From: DATHWB01 sp040905965
GTDB taxonomy: Bacteria; Actinomycetota; Acidimicrobiia; Spongiisociales; ZC4RG35
Length of the DNA: 64,000 nt
Reading direction: 5' to 3'
NCBI GenBank assembly: GCA_040905965.1
Contig: JBBDQP010000098.1
Coordinates: forward strand, 13,494 to 77,493
Shown: positions 33,507 to 42,188 of the stretch, in pieces
How the letters are laid out: every line of letters starts with the position of its first letter
How positions within the stretch are numbered: the stretch's first letter is position 1
Program-made: the position numbers and the translations under genes
Notes under the pieces: generated by a model
What the model saw: the letters and a program-made list of their open reading frames with translations, nothing else
The model's database searches: none
Told to the model about the DNA's origin: nothing

Positions 33507-34018
33507 TGGATTCCGAGTATGTCGACCGTGCCATCCGCCGCATCGGGCACGAGATCGCCGAGCGTCATGCCGGAGCCGATGACGTCGTGCTCGTGGGCAT
33601 CCACACCCGAGGCGTCCCACTCGCTCGCCGCATCGCAGACGCCGTCGGCGCAATCGAGAACACCACGGTTCCGGTGGGCGAGCTCGACATCGGGTTGTAT
33701 CGCGACGATCTCGCGACACGCCCCACCCCTCGGCTCGCCCGGACGGATGTTCCGGCGGATCTGACCGGCCGAACCGTCATCCTCGTCGACGACGTGCTCT
33801 TCACCGGCCGGACCATCAGGGCTGCCCTCGATGCGATCAGCGACCTGGGGCGACCCGATCGTGTCGAACTTGCGGTGCTCGTGGATCGCGGTCATCGGCA
33901 ACTGCCGATCAGACCGGACTACGTAGGAAAGAACCTTCCCACATCGCCTACGCAGCGGGTCGCCGTACGGATCGACGCCGTCGACGGCGAAGCCGGCGTC
34001 TGGATCGAGGACGAATGA
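33494..34018 (+). CDS. pyrR: Bifunctional pyr operon RNA-binding regulator/uracil phosphoribosyltransferase PyrR
   Basis: This 174-residue PRTase-fold protein binds the pyr leader hairpin when UMP is high and can salvage uracil. The PRPP motif VILVDDVLFTGRTIRAA lies near 95-110. Two starts are possible: ATG 33494, behind a weak GGGGT, or ATG 33506, which overlaps the stop of the candidate leader peptide (TAATG) and gives MDSEYVDRAIRRIG. The second aligns at least as well with family N-termini. It overlaps pyrB by 4 nt. Confidence 0.94.
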   Translation: MPRVMDSEYVDRAIRRIGHEIAERHAGADDVVLVGIHTRGVPLARRIADAVGAIENTTVPVGELDIGLYRDDLATRPTPRLARTDVPADLTGRTVILVDDVLFTGRTIRAALDAISDLGRPDRVELAVLVDRGHRQLPIRPDYVGKNLPTSPTQRVAVRIDAVDGEAGVWIEDE

Positions 34019-34623
34019 GGCACCTGCTTTCGATCGACGACGTGACGGCAGAGGAGATCACGGAACTGCTGGACCTGGCTGACGGGTTCGTCGAGATCCT
34101 CGCCCGCGACGTTCCCAAGGTGCCGACGCTCCGCGGCAAGACGATCGCCCTGCTCTTCTTCGAGAACTCGACCAGGACCAGGCTCTCCTTCGATAGGGCG
34201 GCCAAGGCCCTTTCCGCCGACGTCCTGACGTTCACCCCCGGTGGCTCTTCGCTCGCCAAAGGTGAAAGCCTGAAGGACACTGCACTCACACTCAAGGCGA
34301 TGGGCCCCGATCTCATGGTCGTGCGCCACGGGATGACCGGTGCCCCCTGGCGGGTCGCCGATTGGACCGGCCTNNNNNNNNNNNNNNNNNNNNNNNNNNN
34401 NNNNNNNNNNNNNNNNNNNNNNNNNNNNNNNNNNNNNNNNNNNNNNNNNNNNNNNNNNNNNNNNNNNNNNNNNATGCATCCCGGACCGATGAACCGGGGC
34501 GTGGAGATCGACCCGGCGGTCGCAGACGGGCCCAGGGCACTGGTCGCAGAACAAGTGTCCAACGGGATCGCGGTGCGGATGGCCGTGTTGTTCAGGCTTC
34601 TCGGCCCCGAGGTGGCGGCATGA
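34015..34623 (+). CDS. pyrB: Aspartate carbamoyltransferase catalytic subunit, interrupted by gap
   Basis: This enzyme commits carbamoyl phosphate and aspartate to pyrimidines. Visible are the N-terminal 119 residues, with the carbamoyl-phosphate loop FFENSTRTRLSF, and the last 49, beginning MHPGPMNRGVE. The family is about 310 residues, so some 140 residues are missing in the 100-N block. That the drawn length is a multiple of three is chance. ATGA overlaps with both pyrR and pyrC. Confidence 0.93.
   Translation: MRHLLSIDDVTAEEITELLDLADGFVEILARDVPKVPTLRGKTIALLFFENSTRTRLSFDRAAKALSADVLTFTPGGSSLAKGESLKDTALTLKAMGPDLMVVRHGMTGAPWRVADWTGXXXXXXXXXXXXXXXXXXXXXXXXXXXXXXXXXXMHPGPMNRGVEIDPAVADGPRALVAEQVSNGIAVRMAVLFRLLGPEVAA
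34374..34473. other. Assembly gap (100 N) in pyrB
   Basis: Placeholder gap. The flanks share no duplicated sequence; comparison with normal PyrB length suggests about 420 nt are missing. Confidence 0.9.
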
Positions 34624-35852
34624 TCATCTCAGGTGGTTCGGTCCTCACCTCCGACGGCATGGTGACGGCCGACGTCCGCATCGAGGGAGCGCTCATCGTC
34701 GAAGTCGCTCCGTCGATCGAGGGTGCTGACCGGTTCGATGCGACTGGCTGTTGGGTCGGGCCCGGATTCGTCGATCTCCACACCCACCTTCGAGAACCGG
34801 GTCAGGAATGGAAAGAAGACCTGACCTCGGGTCGCGACGCGGCGGCGGCCGGCGGTTTCACCACCGTGGTGGCGATGCCGAACACCGAGCCGGCGACCGA
34901 CTCCGGGCACGTCGCCGCCCATGTCCGCCGCACCGACGGAGTCGAGGTGGTTCCGGCCGGATGCCTCACGCTGCGCCGGGAAGGCACCCGGCTGGCTCAT
35001 CTCGACGATCTGTGGGCCGCAGGAGTCCGATTGTTCACCGACGACGGGGACACGGTCGCCGACGCTGGCCTGTTGCGGCGGGCCATGGAATATCTCGCCC
35101 AACTCGGTGGCGTCGTCGCCCAACACGCCGAGGACCCCGGCCTGGCGCGTGGGGGTCACATGCACGAGGGCGCGGTGTCGTCGCGCCTGGGGATCACGGG
35201 ACTCCCCTCGGTGGCGGAGGAGGTGATCGTGGCCCGCGACCTGCGGTTGGTGGAGGTCACCGGGTGCCGGTATCACGTCCAGCATGTGTCAACCGCCGGA
35301 ACGGTCGAACTGGTGCGGGCGGCGAAGGCGTCGGGCCTCCCCGTGACCGCGGAGGCGACGCCGCATCACCTCGTGTTCGACCACCGCGCGGTCGAGTCGA
35401 TGGACCCGGTCTTCAAGATGTATCCACCGTTGCGCACGCCCGACGATGTCGCAGCCTTGGGTGAAGCAGTCGTGGACGGGGTGGTCGACTGCATCGCCAC
35501 CGACCATGCTCCTCACTCGGCGCACGAGAAGGATGTGCCATTCGAAGAAGCCCCGCGCGGGGTGATCGGCCTGGAAACGGCGGCCGCCGTCGTGAACGAG
35601 GTGCTGGGCCTCGACCAGGAAGCCTTCTTCGATCGGCTAGGCCATGCCCCGCGGACAATTCTCGGACGGGAACCTCATCGCATCGACACGGGAGCTCCGG
35701 CCGACCTCGTGGTCTTCGATCCTTCCGCCACGTGGACGGCCTCGGTGTTCCGGTCCCGCTCGGAGAACTCTCCTTGGCGGGGCGCGAACATGGTGGGGAG
35801 AGTCCGGCTGACGATCGCCGGTGGCCGGACCGTGTACACGGAGGAGAGTTGA
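34620..35852 (+). CDS. pyrC: Dihydroorotase (class I)
   Basis: This 410-residue amidohydrolase closes carbamoyl aspartate to dihydroorotate. The metal motif is DLHTHLREPG near 50-60; further ligands lie in YHVQHVST and ATDHAPHS. Fully metal-ligating, so it should be active rather than a pseudo-DHOase. ATG 34620 overlaps pyrB and its TGA overlaps the carA ATG. Confidence 0.96.
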   Translation: MIISGGSVLTSDGMVTADVRIEGALIVEVAPSIEGADRFDATGCWVGPGFVDLHTHLREPGQEWKEDLTSGRDAAAAGGFTTVVAMPNTEPATDSGHVAAHVRRTDGVEVVPAGCLTLRREGTRLAHLDDLWAAGVRLFTDDGDTVADAGLLRRAMEYLAQLGGVVAQHAEDPGLARGGHMHEGAVSSRLGITGLPSVAEEVIVARDLRLVEVTGCRYHVQHVSTAGTVELVRAAKASGLPVTAEATPHHLVFDHRAVESMDPVFKMYPPLRTPDDVAALGEAVVDGVVDCIATDHAPHSAHEKDVPFEEAPRGVIGLETAAAVVNEVLGLDQEAFFDRLGHAPRTILGREPHRIDTGAPADLVVFDPSATWTASVFRSRSENSPWRGANMVGRVRLTIAGGRTVYTEES

Positions 35853-37009
35853 TGAGCGAGACGGGACTCTTGGTCACCGCCGACGGGGCCGTCTTCCGTG
35901 GACGGTCGGTGGGCGCCGACGGGGTGAGTACGGGCGAGGCCGTGTTCAACACCTCCATGACCGGCTACCAGGAGATCATCACCGACCCCTCCTACGCCGG
36001 GCAGGTCGTGGTCATGACGGCAACTCACATCGGCAACTACGGCCAGGCCGAGTTCGATGCGCAGTCGAGCGGACCGGCCGCGTCCGGTTTCATCATGCGA
36101 TCGCTCAGTCGACGCCACTCCAATTGGCGGGCCGAGGGCTCCTTTGCCTCATATTTGACGAAACACGGAGTTGTGGCGCTCTCCGACATCGACACCCGTC
36201 GACTCACCCGCCACATCCGTGATCACGGTGCCCAGCCGGTGGCGATCGGCGCCGGCGTCGACGAAAGGGAGTTGGCCGAGCGGGCAGCGGCAGCCCCCCT
36301 CATGACGGGTCAGGACCTGGCGTCGACGGTGACGACGAAGACGGTGTTCCACGTACCGTTCGAAGGCGAGCGGCGCGGACTGGTCGTTGCCGTCGACCTC
36401 GGAATGAAGCGTGACATCGTGAGACACCTCGTCGGTCGTGGGCTCGACGTGACGGTGGTTCCCGCTCACACGAGTGCCGCCGAGATCCTGGACTTCGCCC
36501 CGACCGGGGTCTTCCTGTCGAACGGTCCGGGAGATCCCGAACCGCTCGAACGGACCACCGCCACGGTGCGGGACCTCCTCGGTGAGGTTCCGGTGTTTGG
36601 CATCTGCCTCGGACATCAGGTCCTCGGACTGGCGTTGGGTGCTCGGACCTACAAGATGGCGTTCGGGCATCACGGCGGTAATCACCCGGTGCGTCGGTTG
36701 GCAGACGGCAAGGTCGAGATCACGGCACAGAACCACGGGTTCGCGGTCGACTTGTGGTCTTTGACTGACCGCATGGCGCCGGAGCGGAGCGGACTGGTGT
36801 CGCCTGATCTGCTGCCGGACAGAGTGGAGACAGAGGTCGGTGCGGCGGTTCCGACCCACCAGAACCTCAACGACGGCACACTCGAAGGCATCCGCTGTCT
36901 TGACGTCCCCGCGTTCGGGGTGCAGTACCACCCGGAGGCCGCGCCAGGGCCTCGGGATGCCGCCTACCTCTTCGACGACTTCGTCGATCTGATGGGATTG
37001 GAGGAGTAG
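35852..37009 (+). CDS. carA: Carbamoyl phosphate synthetase small (glutaminase) subunit
   Basis: This 385-residue subunit supplies ammonia to CarB. The N-terminal domain shows NTSMTGYQEIITDPSY, and the class I glutaminase has FGICLGHQVLGLA (nucleophile Cys) and YHPEAAPGP (His, Glu). GGAG precedes ATG 35852. carB starts directly after the carA stop with no spacer. Confidence 0.97.
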   Translation: MSETGLLVTADGAVFRGRSVGADGVSTGEAVFNTSMTGYQEIITDPSYAGQVVVMTATHIGNYGQAEFDAQSSGPAASGFIMRSLSRRHSNWRAEGSFASYLTKHGVVALSDIDTRRLTRHIRDHGAQPVAIGAGVDERELAERAAAAPLMTGQDLASTVTTKTVFHVPFEGERRGLVVAVDLGMKRDIVRHLVGRGLDVTVVPAHTSAAEILDFAPTGVFLSNGPGDPEPLERTTATVRDLLGEVPVFGICLGHQVLGLALGARTYKMAFGHHGGNHPVRRLADGKVEITAQNHGFAVDLWSLTDRMAPERSGLVSPDLLPDRVETEVGAAVPTHQNLNDGTLEGIRCLDVPAFGVQYHPEAAPGPRDAAYLFDDFVDLMGLEE

Positions 37010-40000
37010 ATGCCGGCACGTAGAGACATCTCTTCGATCCTGCTGATCGGATCAGGACCGATCGTCATCGGACAGGCGTGCGAGTTCGACTATTCGGGGA
37101 CCCAGGCGGCCAAGGTGCTTCGGGCCAACGGGTATCGGGTGATCCTTGTCAACTCCAACCCGGCGACGATCATGACCGATCCCGAGTTCGCCGACGCCAC
37201 CTACATCGAACCGATCACGCCTGAGATCGTCGAAGCGATCATGGCCAAGGAGCGTCCCGACGCGCTGCTCCCGACACTCGGAGGCCAGACGGCACTCAAC
37301 GTCACTCGCGAACTGGCCAAGCGCGGCGCCTTCGAACGTCACGGTGTCGAACTCATCGGCGCCGGAATCGAGGCAATCGAAAAGGCGGAGGACCGCGGAC
37401 TGTTCAAAGAGACGATGGAAGAGGCCGGTCTGGCCGTTCCCAAGGCGCGCTACGCCCGATCGCTCGACGAGGCGCTCGGGGTGGTGGACGAGATCGGGTA
37501 CCCGGTGATGATCCGACCTTCGTACATCCTCGGGGGCGGGGGAACGGGCATCGCCGACAATGCGGAAGAGTTCGGGGAGAAGGCTCGGTACGGTCTCGAA
37601 TATTCGCCGGTCCACGAGATCCTTGTCGAAGAGTCCGTGCTCGGCTGGAAGGAGTACGAACTCGAAGTCATGCGAGATCACCACGACAACGCGGTGATCG
37701 TGTGCTCGATCGAGAACCTCGACGCGATGGGCGTCCACACTGGGGACTCCATCACTGTTGCACCCATCCAGACGCTGTCGGATCGCGAGTACCAGGAGAT
37801 GCGAGACGAAGCGATCGAGGTGCTCAGGGTGATCGGGGTCGAGACCGGCGGATCCAACGTTCAGTTCGCGGTGGATCCGGCAACCGGACGCCGCCTAGTG
37901 ATCGAGATGAATCCGCGGGTCTCCCGTTCATCCGCACTCGCCTCCAAAGCCACCGGTTTTCCGATCGCCAAGATCGCCGCCCTGCTCGCCGTCGGGTTCA
38001 CCCTCGACGAAATCGCCAACGACATCACCGGGGCGACACCGGCGAGCTTCGAGCCCGCACTCGACTATGTCGTGGTGAAGGCTCCGCGATTCGATTTCGC
38101 CAAGTTCCCGATGGCGCCCAAGAGGTTGGGCACGTCGATGCGCAGCGTGGGGGAGGCGATGGCGATCGGACGCACGTTCGGAGAAGCGCTGCAGAAGGCT
38201 CTGCGCAGTCTCGAGAACGGCCACTTCGGGTTCGGCGCCGACGCTTCGGAGCTGCGCTACGTCGACGTGTCAGACGACGCGCTGTGGACCGAGATCGACG
38301 TCCCGACGCCGGATCGCATCTTCGCGGTCGCCGAAGGGTTGCGCCGAGGTTTCAGTGTCGAAGACGTCTCGGTGCGATCCGGATATGACCCCTGGTTCAC
38401 CGACCAGATGTCCGAGCTGATCGAGATCCGGCGCGAGTTGGAGGACAACAGACTCGATATCGGACGGATGGCCACGGCTAAGCGCGCCGGTTTCTCAGAC
38501 CGCCAACTCGCCCACCTCTGGGGCGTGTCGGAGGGCGAGATCCGGGCGATGCGTCTCGGAGCGGGGATACGTCGGACCTACAAGACGGTCGACACGTGTG
38601 CAGCCGAGTTCGAAGCTCACACCCCCTACATGTACGGCACGTTCGAAGACGAGGACGAGGTTCCCCCCGCCGACCGGCCCCGGGTTGTGGTGCTGGGGTC
38701 GGGGCCGAACCGGATCGGACAGGGAATCGAGTTCGACTACGCCTGCGTCCATGCCGCCTTCGCGTTGCGCGACGCCGGGTACGAGACAGTCATGGTCAAC
38801 TGCAACCCCGAGACGGTGTCGACCGACTACGACACGTCCGACCGCCTGTACTTCGAGCCGCTCACCGCCGAAGACGTGCTGGCCGTCGTCGAAGCCGAGA
38901 AGCCGGTTGCGGTCATCGTCCAACTCGGCGGTCAGACGCCCCTGAACCTCGCCGCCGAGTTGGAGGCTGCCAATGTCCCCATCGCCGGGACGTCGCCTGC
39001 CTCGATCGCTCTGGCAGAAGACCGCGAACAGTTCTCTGTGGTCTGTCGACGGCTCGGCATCAAGCAGGCGCCGCACGGATTGGCGACCAACCGTCTCGAA
39101 GCGCTCGAAGTCGTGGACCAGGTGGGTCTGCCCGTGGTCGTCCGTCCTTCCTACGTACTCGGGGGACGGAAGATGCGTGTGGTGTCGAGCTACGACGAAC
39201 TGACCGACTACCTCGAAGATCTGTACGGAGACGTCACCGAGCGGGAAATGAGCCAGGTCCCGCTACTCATCGACCGGTTCCTCGAGGCCGCGACCGAGGT
39301 CGATGTCGACGCCCTCTTCGACGGAACGGAGTTGCTCGTCGGCGGTGTGATGGAACACGTCGAAGAAGCCGGAGTGCATTCCGGAGACTCTGCCTGTGTC
39401 GTGCCTCCGCCCACCCTGTCGGAAGCCGCTCACAAGACGATCCTCATCCATACGGAGGATCTCGCTCGCGAGCTCGGGGTGCTCGGGCTGATCAACGTCC
39501 AATTCGCGGTGAAGGGCGACGAAGTCTTCATTCTGGAAGCGAATCCGCGGGCGTCTCGGACCGTCCCGTTCATCTCCAAGGCCTCGGGTATGCCACTGGC
39601 CAAGGCTGCGGCTCGGGTGATGATGGGGGCGACGATCTCCGAACTGCGGGACGAAGGTCTGATCCCGGAGCGACGTGCGGTGGAATTCACCGCAGTGAAA
39701 GAAGCGGTTCTCCCTTGGGATCGGTTCCCGGAAGAGGACTCGGTCCTTGGACCCGAGATGCGGGCAACCGGAGAGGTGATGGGAATCGGCGCCGACGCCG
39801 GTGTGGCATACGCCAAGGCACTCCTGGCTGCCGGTCATGTGCTTCCGAGCGAAGGCACGGTGTTCATCTCCCTCGCAGACCGCGACAAGCCGATGGGCCT
39901 GGCCGTCGCTCAGGCCTTTCACATGCTCGGGTTTTCGATCGTGGCCACCCATGGCACCGCCCGATTCCTCGAACACCATGCCCTTCCTGCCGTGGCGATC

Positions 40001-40246
40001 AACAAGGTCGGCCAGGGCGAGGACGACACGCGGGAGTGGATCGAGTCCGGGCGGGTCCAGTTGATCGTGAACACCCCGCAGGGTGGCCGGTCGCGGTCGG
40101 ACGGACGCATCATTCGGCATGCGGCCCGTTCGGTCGGAGTGCCGTGCGTCACCACGATCGCCGGTGCGCTGTCCGTGGCCAGGAGCCTGCGCGCGGGCGA
40201 CTCCGCCCTGAACGAACCCCGCAGTCTCCAGTCCTGGCACGCATGA
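37010..40246 (+). CDS. carB: Carbamoyl phosphate synthetase large subunit
   Basis: This 1078-residue subunit has the two ATP-grasp halves of the family. The first opens with LIGSGPIVIGQACEFDYSG and the second near 563 with LGSGPNRIGQGIEFDY. IMRPSYILGGGGTGI and VVRPSYVLGGRKMRV mark the two nucleotide sites; the C-terminal MGS-like allosteric domain covers about 940-1078. It supplies both pyrimidine and arginine pathways. Confidence 0.98.
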   Translation: MPARRDISSILLIGSGPIVIGQACEFDYSGTQAAKVLRANGYRVILVNSNPATIMTDPEFADATYIEPITPEIVEAIMAKERPDALLPTLGGQTALNVTRELAKRGAFERHGVELIGAGIEAIEKAEDRGLFKETMEEAGLAVPKARYARSLDEALGVVDEIGYPVMIRPSYILGGGGTGIADNAEEFGEKARYGLEYSPVHEILVEESVLGWKEYELEVMRDHHDNAVIVCSIENLDAMGVHTGDSITVAPIQTLSDREYQEMRDEAIEVLRVIGVETGGSNVQFAVDPATGRRLVIEMNPRVSRSSALASKATGFPIAKIAALLAVGFTLDEIANDITGATPASFEPALDYVVVKAPRFDFAKFPMAPKRLGTSMRSVGEAMAIGRTFGEALQKALRSLENGHFGFGADASELRYVDVSDDALWTEIDVPTPDRIFAVAEGLRRGFSVEDVSVRSGYDPWFTDQMSELIEIRRELEDNRLDIGRMATAKRAGFSDRQLAHLWGVSEGEIRAMRLGAGIRRTYKTVDTCAAEFEAHTPYMYGTFEDEDEVPPADRPRVVVLGSGPNRIGQGIEFDYACVHAAFALRDAGYETVMVNCNPETVSTDYDTSDRLYFEPLTAEDVLAVVEAEKPVAVIVQLGGQTPLNLAAELEAANVPIAGTSPASIALAEDREQFSVVCRRLGIKQAPHGLATNRLEALEVVDQVGLPVVVRPSYVLGGRKMRVVSSYDELTDYLEDLYGDVTEREMSQVPLLIDRFLEAATEVDVDALFDGTELLVGGVMEHVEEAGVHSGDSACVVPPPTLSEAAHKTILIHTEDLARELGVLGLINVQFAVKGDEVFILEANPRASRTVPFISKASGMPLAKAAARVMMGATISELRDEGLIPERRAVEFTAVKEAVLPWDRFPEEDSVLGPEMRATGEVMGIGADAGVAYAKALLAAGHVLPSEGTVFISLADRDKPMGLAVAQAFHMLGFSIVATHGTARFLEHHALPAVAINKVGQGEDDTREWIESGRVQLIVNTPQGGRSRSDGRIIRHAARSVGVPCVTTIAGALSVARSLRAGDSALNEPRSLQSWHA

Positions 40247-41148
40247 TCGACCTCGCCGTCACCCTCGGTCCGGTCGCCCTCCGCTCGCCGCTGGTTGCCG
40301 CGTCAGGCACGGTGGGCAGCGTGATTGAGTTCGCCTCGGTGACGGACTTCGCGTTGTACGGGGCAGCAGTCACCAAATCGGTGTCCGACGAGCCGTGGGA
40401 GGGCAGAGCCGCCCCGCGCCTGGCTCCGGTAGGAGTCGGCATGCTCAACGGGATCGGAATCCAGAATCCGGGGATCCGGGCGTGGGTGGGCGAGACCGTT
40501 CCGCGATTGAAGAGCGTGGGCGTGCCCGTCTGGGGGTCGGCCGTGGGGACGACGGTGGCCGGGTTCGTCACCGTTGCGCGGGAGATGGCAGACGCGGGAA
40601 TCGAGGCACTCGAGATCAACCTCTCGTGTCCGAACCTCGACGGACATCTTTTCGCACTCGATCCGATGCGCAGCGCCGAGGTGATTCGGGCGGTGCGGGC
40701 CGCAGTGTCCGTGCCGATAGGAGCCAAGCTCTCACCGAACGCCGAGGACATCGTGACCGTGGCGGAGAAGTGCGCCGAGGCCGGGGCCGACTGGGTGGTC
40801 CTGACCAACACGGTGTGGGGTGCCGGCATCGACATCGAGACCCGCCAGCCCCTCGTCAGCGGAGTCGTCGGTGGCTATTCGGGGGCGCCCCTCAAGCCGA
40901 TCGCATTGCGGTGCGTCATCGAAGTGCACCGCGCCATGCCGGAACTGCCGATTCTGGGTGTGGGCGGGGTCGCCTCCGGCAGGGACGTGATCGAATACGT
41001 GCTTGCTGGGGCTTCGGCAATCGGGATCGGAACGATCCATTTCGCAGAACCTCGGGCGGCCGGGCGTATTCTCCGCGAGACCCGACGACTTCTCGGGAAG
41101 ATGGGGGAGCGGCGGCTCTCGGATCTGGTGGGAAGGGCGGTCAGATGA
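40243..41148 (+). CDS. pyrD: Dihydroorotate dehydrogenase, class 1
   Basis: This 301-residue FMN enzyme oxidises dihydroorotate to orotate. The catalytic base is a cysteine in EINLSCPNLDGH, which marks class 1 (class 2 quinone-linked enzymes use serine). There is no N-terminal membrane helix. Length is like class 1B, but no pyrK electron-transfer subunit is present in this operon or window. Mycobacteria use a class 2 enzyme encoded elsewhere. ATGA overlaps carB and pyrF. Confidence 0.93.
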   Translation: MIDLAVTLGPVALRSPLVAASGTVGSVIEFASVTDFALYGAAVTKSVSDEPWEGRAAPRLAPVGVGMLNGIGIQNPGIRAWVGETVPRLKSVGVPVWGSAVGTTVAGFVTVAREMADAGIEALEINLSCPNLDGHLFALDPMRSAEVIRAVRAAVSVPIGAKLSPNAEDIVTVAEKCAEAGADWVVLTNTVWGAGIDIETRQPLVSGVVGGYSGAPLKPIALRCVIEVHRAMPELPILGVGGVASGRDVIEYVLAGASAIGIGTIHFAEPRAAGRILRETRRLLGKMGERRLSDLVGRAVR

Positions 41149-41858
41149 ACATCGATATTCCTGTGGCGGTGGCGCTCGACGTTTCCAGTGGAGAGGACGC
41201 GGTGAGACTCGCCCGGACGGTCGCCCCGTACGTCGGGGCCTTCAAAATCGGCCTCGAACTCCTTTCCGGACCCGGGCCTGTCCTCGTGTCGGCGTTGGCC
41301 GAACTCGGCAAGCCGGTCTTTTGTGACGCCAAGCTGCATGACATTCCCAACACCGTTGAGCGGGCGGCAACCAACCTCGCCCGCGCCGGGGCGCGCTGGG
41401 TCACAGCCCACGCCGCGGGTGGACCGGCGATGATCGAGGCCGCCGTGCGAGGCGCGGCCAAGAGCGGAACCGGGACCGGCATCCTCTGCATCACTGTTCT
41501 CACCAGCCTGTCGGCGTCGGACCTCGCGGTCGTCGGCCACGGCGACAGCCTGGGCAAACAGGTCGCCCGCATGGCGCGGCTGGCTCGAGCAGGCGGCGCA
41601 GAAGGAGTGGTCTGCGGTGTGAGGGAGCTAGGAGACGTCGCCCAGGTCGCTCCCGACCTGGTACGGGTCACCCCAGGGATCCGGCCGCAAGGGTCGCCCA
41701 GCGATGACCAGGCGCGGATCTCGACACCCGAGGACGCACTCGCTCGCGGCGCCGACCTTCTCGTGATCGGGAGGCCGATCACCTCCGCCCCCGATCCTGC
41801 GGCGGCGGCAGAGGCCATCGCCCGATCGATCGTGGATTCGGGATCGCCAACTCGGTAG
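41145..41858 (+). CDS. pyrF: Orotidine 5'-phosphate decarboxylase
   Basis: This 237-residue TIM-barrel enzyme makes UMP. The catalytic D-x-K-x2-D tetrad motif is FCDAKLHDIPNTV, and VTPGIRPQG is the phosphate-binding loop. It is the short E. coli/Bacillus type, not the longer form used by mycobacteria. It ends the pyr operon; its TAG stop forms part of the -10 element of mihF. Confidence 0.96.
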   Translation: MNIDIPVAVALDVSSGEDAVRLARTVAPYVGAFKIGLELLSGPGPVLVSALAELGKPVFCDAKLHDIPNTVERAATNLARAGARWVTAHAAGGPAMIEAAVRGAAKSGTGTGILCITVLTSLSASDLAVVGHGDSLGKQVARMARLARAGGAEGVVCGVRELGDVAQVAPDLVRVTPGIRPQGSPSDDQARISTPEDALARGADLLVIGRPITSAPDPAAAAEAIARSIVDSGSPTR

Positions 41859-41861
41859 AGT
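41856..41861 (+). promoter_or_regulatory. -10 element for mihF
   Basis: TAGAGT includes the pyrF stop codon and ends 6 nt before ATG 41868: a textbook leaderless spacing. Confidence 0.5.
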
Positions 41862-41867
41862 CGGTTC

Positions 41868-42188
41868 ATGCCACCGGTACCACCGCCGCAGATGTCAGAC
41901 GAACAGCGCGCCGCTGCCCTGGAGCGGGCCGCCCAGGCACGACGGGTGCGGGCCGAGGTCAAGGAACTCCTCAAGTCCGGATCGCTCGACTTGCAGGGTC
42001 TCCTGGACCGGGCCGAAGAAGACGATCTGATCGGGGGCATCAAGATCGCCGCCGTTCTGTCGTCGATGCCCGGAATCGGCAAAGTGAAGGCGAAGCGCAT
42101 GATGGAAGAGTTGGGCATCGCCGACAATCGCCGTCTTCGGGGGCTCGGTGACCGCCAACGCGGGGCACTTCTCGCCGCTTTCGACTGA
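41868..42188 (+). CDS. mihF: Actinobacterial integration host factor (mIHF)
   Basis: This 106-residue nucleoid protein is unrelated to E. coli IHF. It has a long N-terminal helix (SDEQRAAALERAAQARRVRAE) and the helix-two-turn-helix segment SMPGIGKVKAKRMMEELGI that binds DNA. Conserved position between the pyr genes and gmk. The gmk start lies 41 nt inside its 3' end. Confidence 0.94.
   Translation: MPPVPPPQMSDEQRAAALERAAQARRVRAEVKELLKSGSLDLQGLLDRAEEDDLIGGIKIAAVLSSMPGIGKVKAKRMMEELGIADNRRLRGLGDRQRGALLAAFD

Noticed and set aside
34015..34623. Reading pyrB straight through the N block as a 202-residue protein
   Set aside because: The frame is preserved only because the drawn length happens to be a multiple of three; PyrB needs about 310 residues, so sequence is missing.
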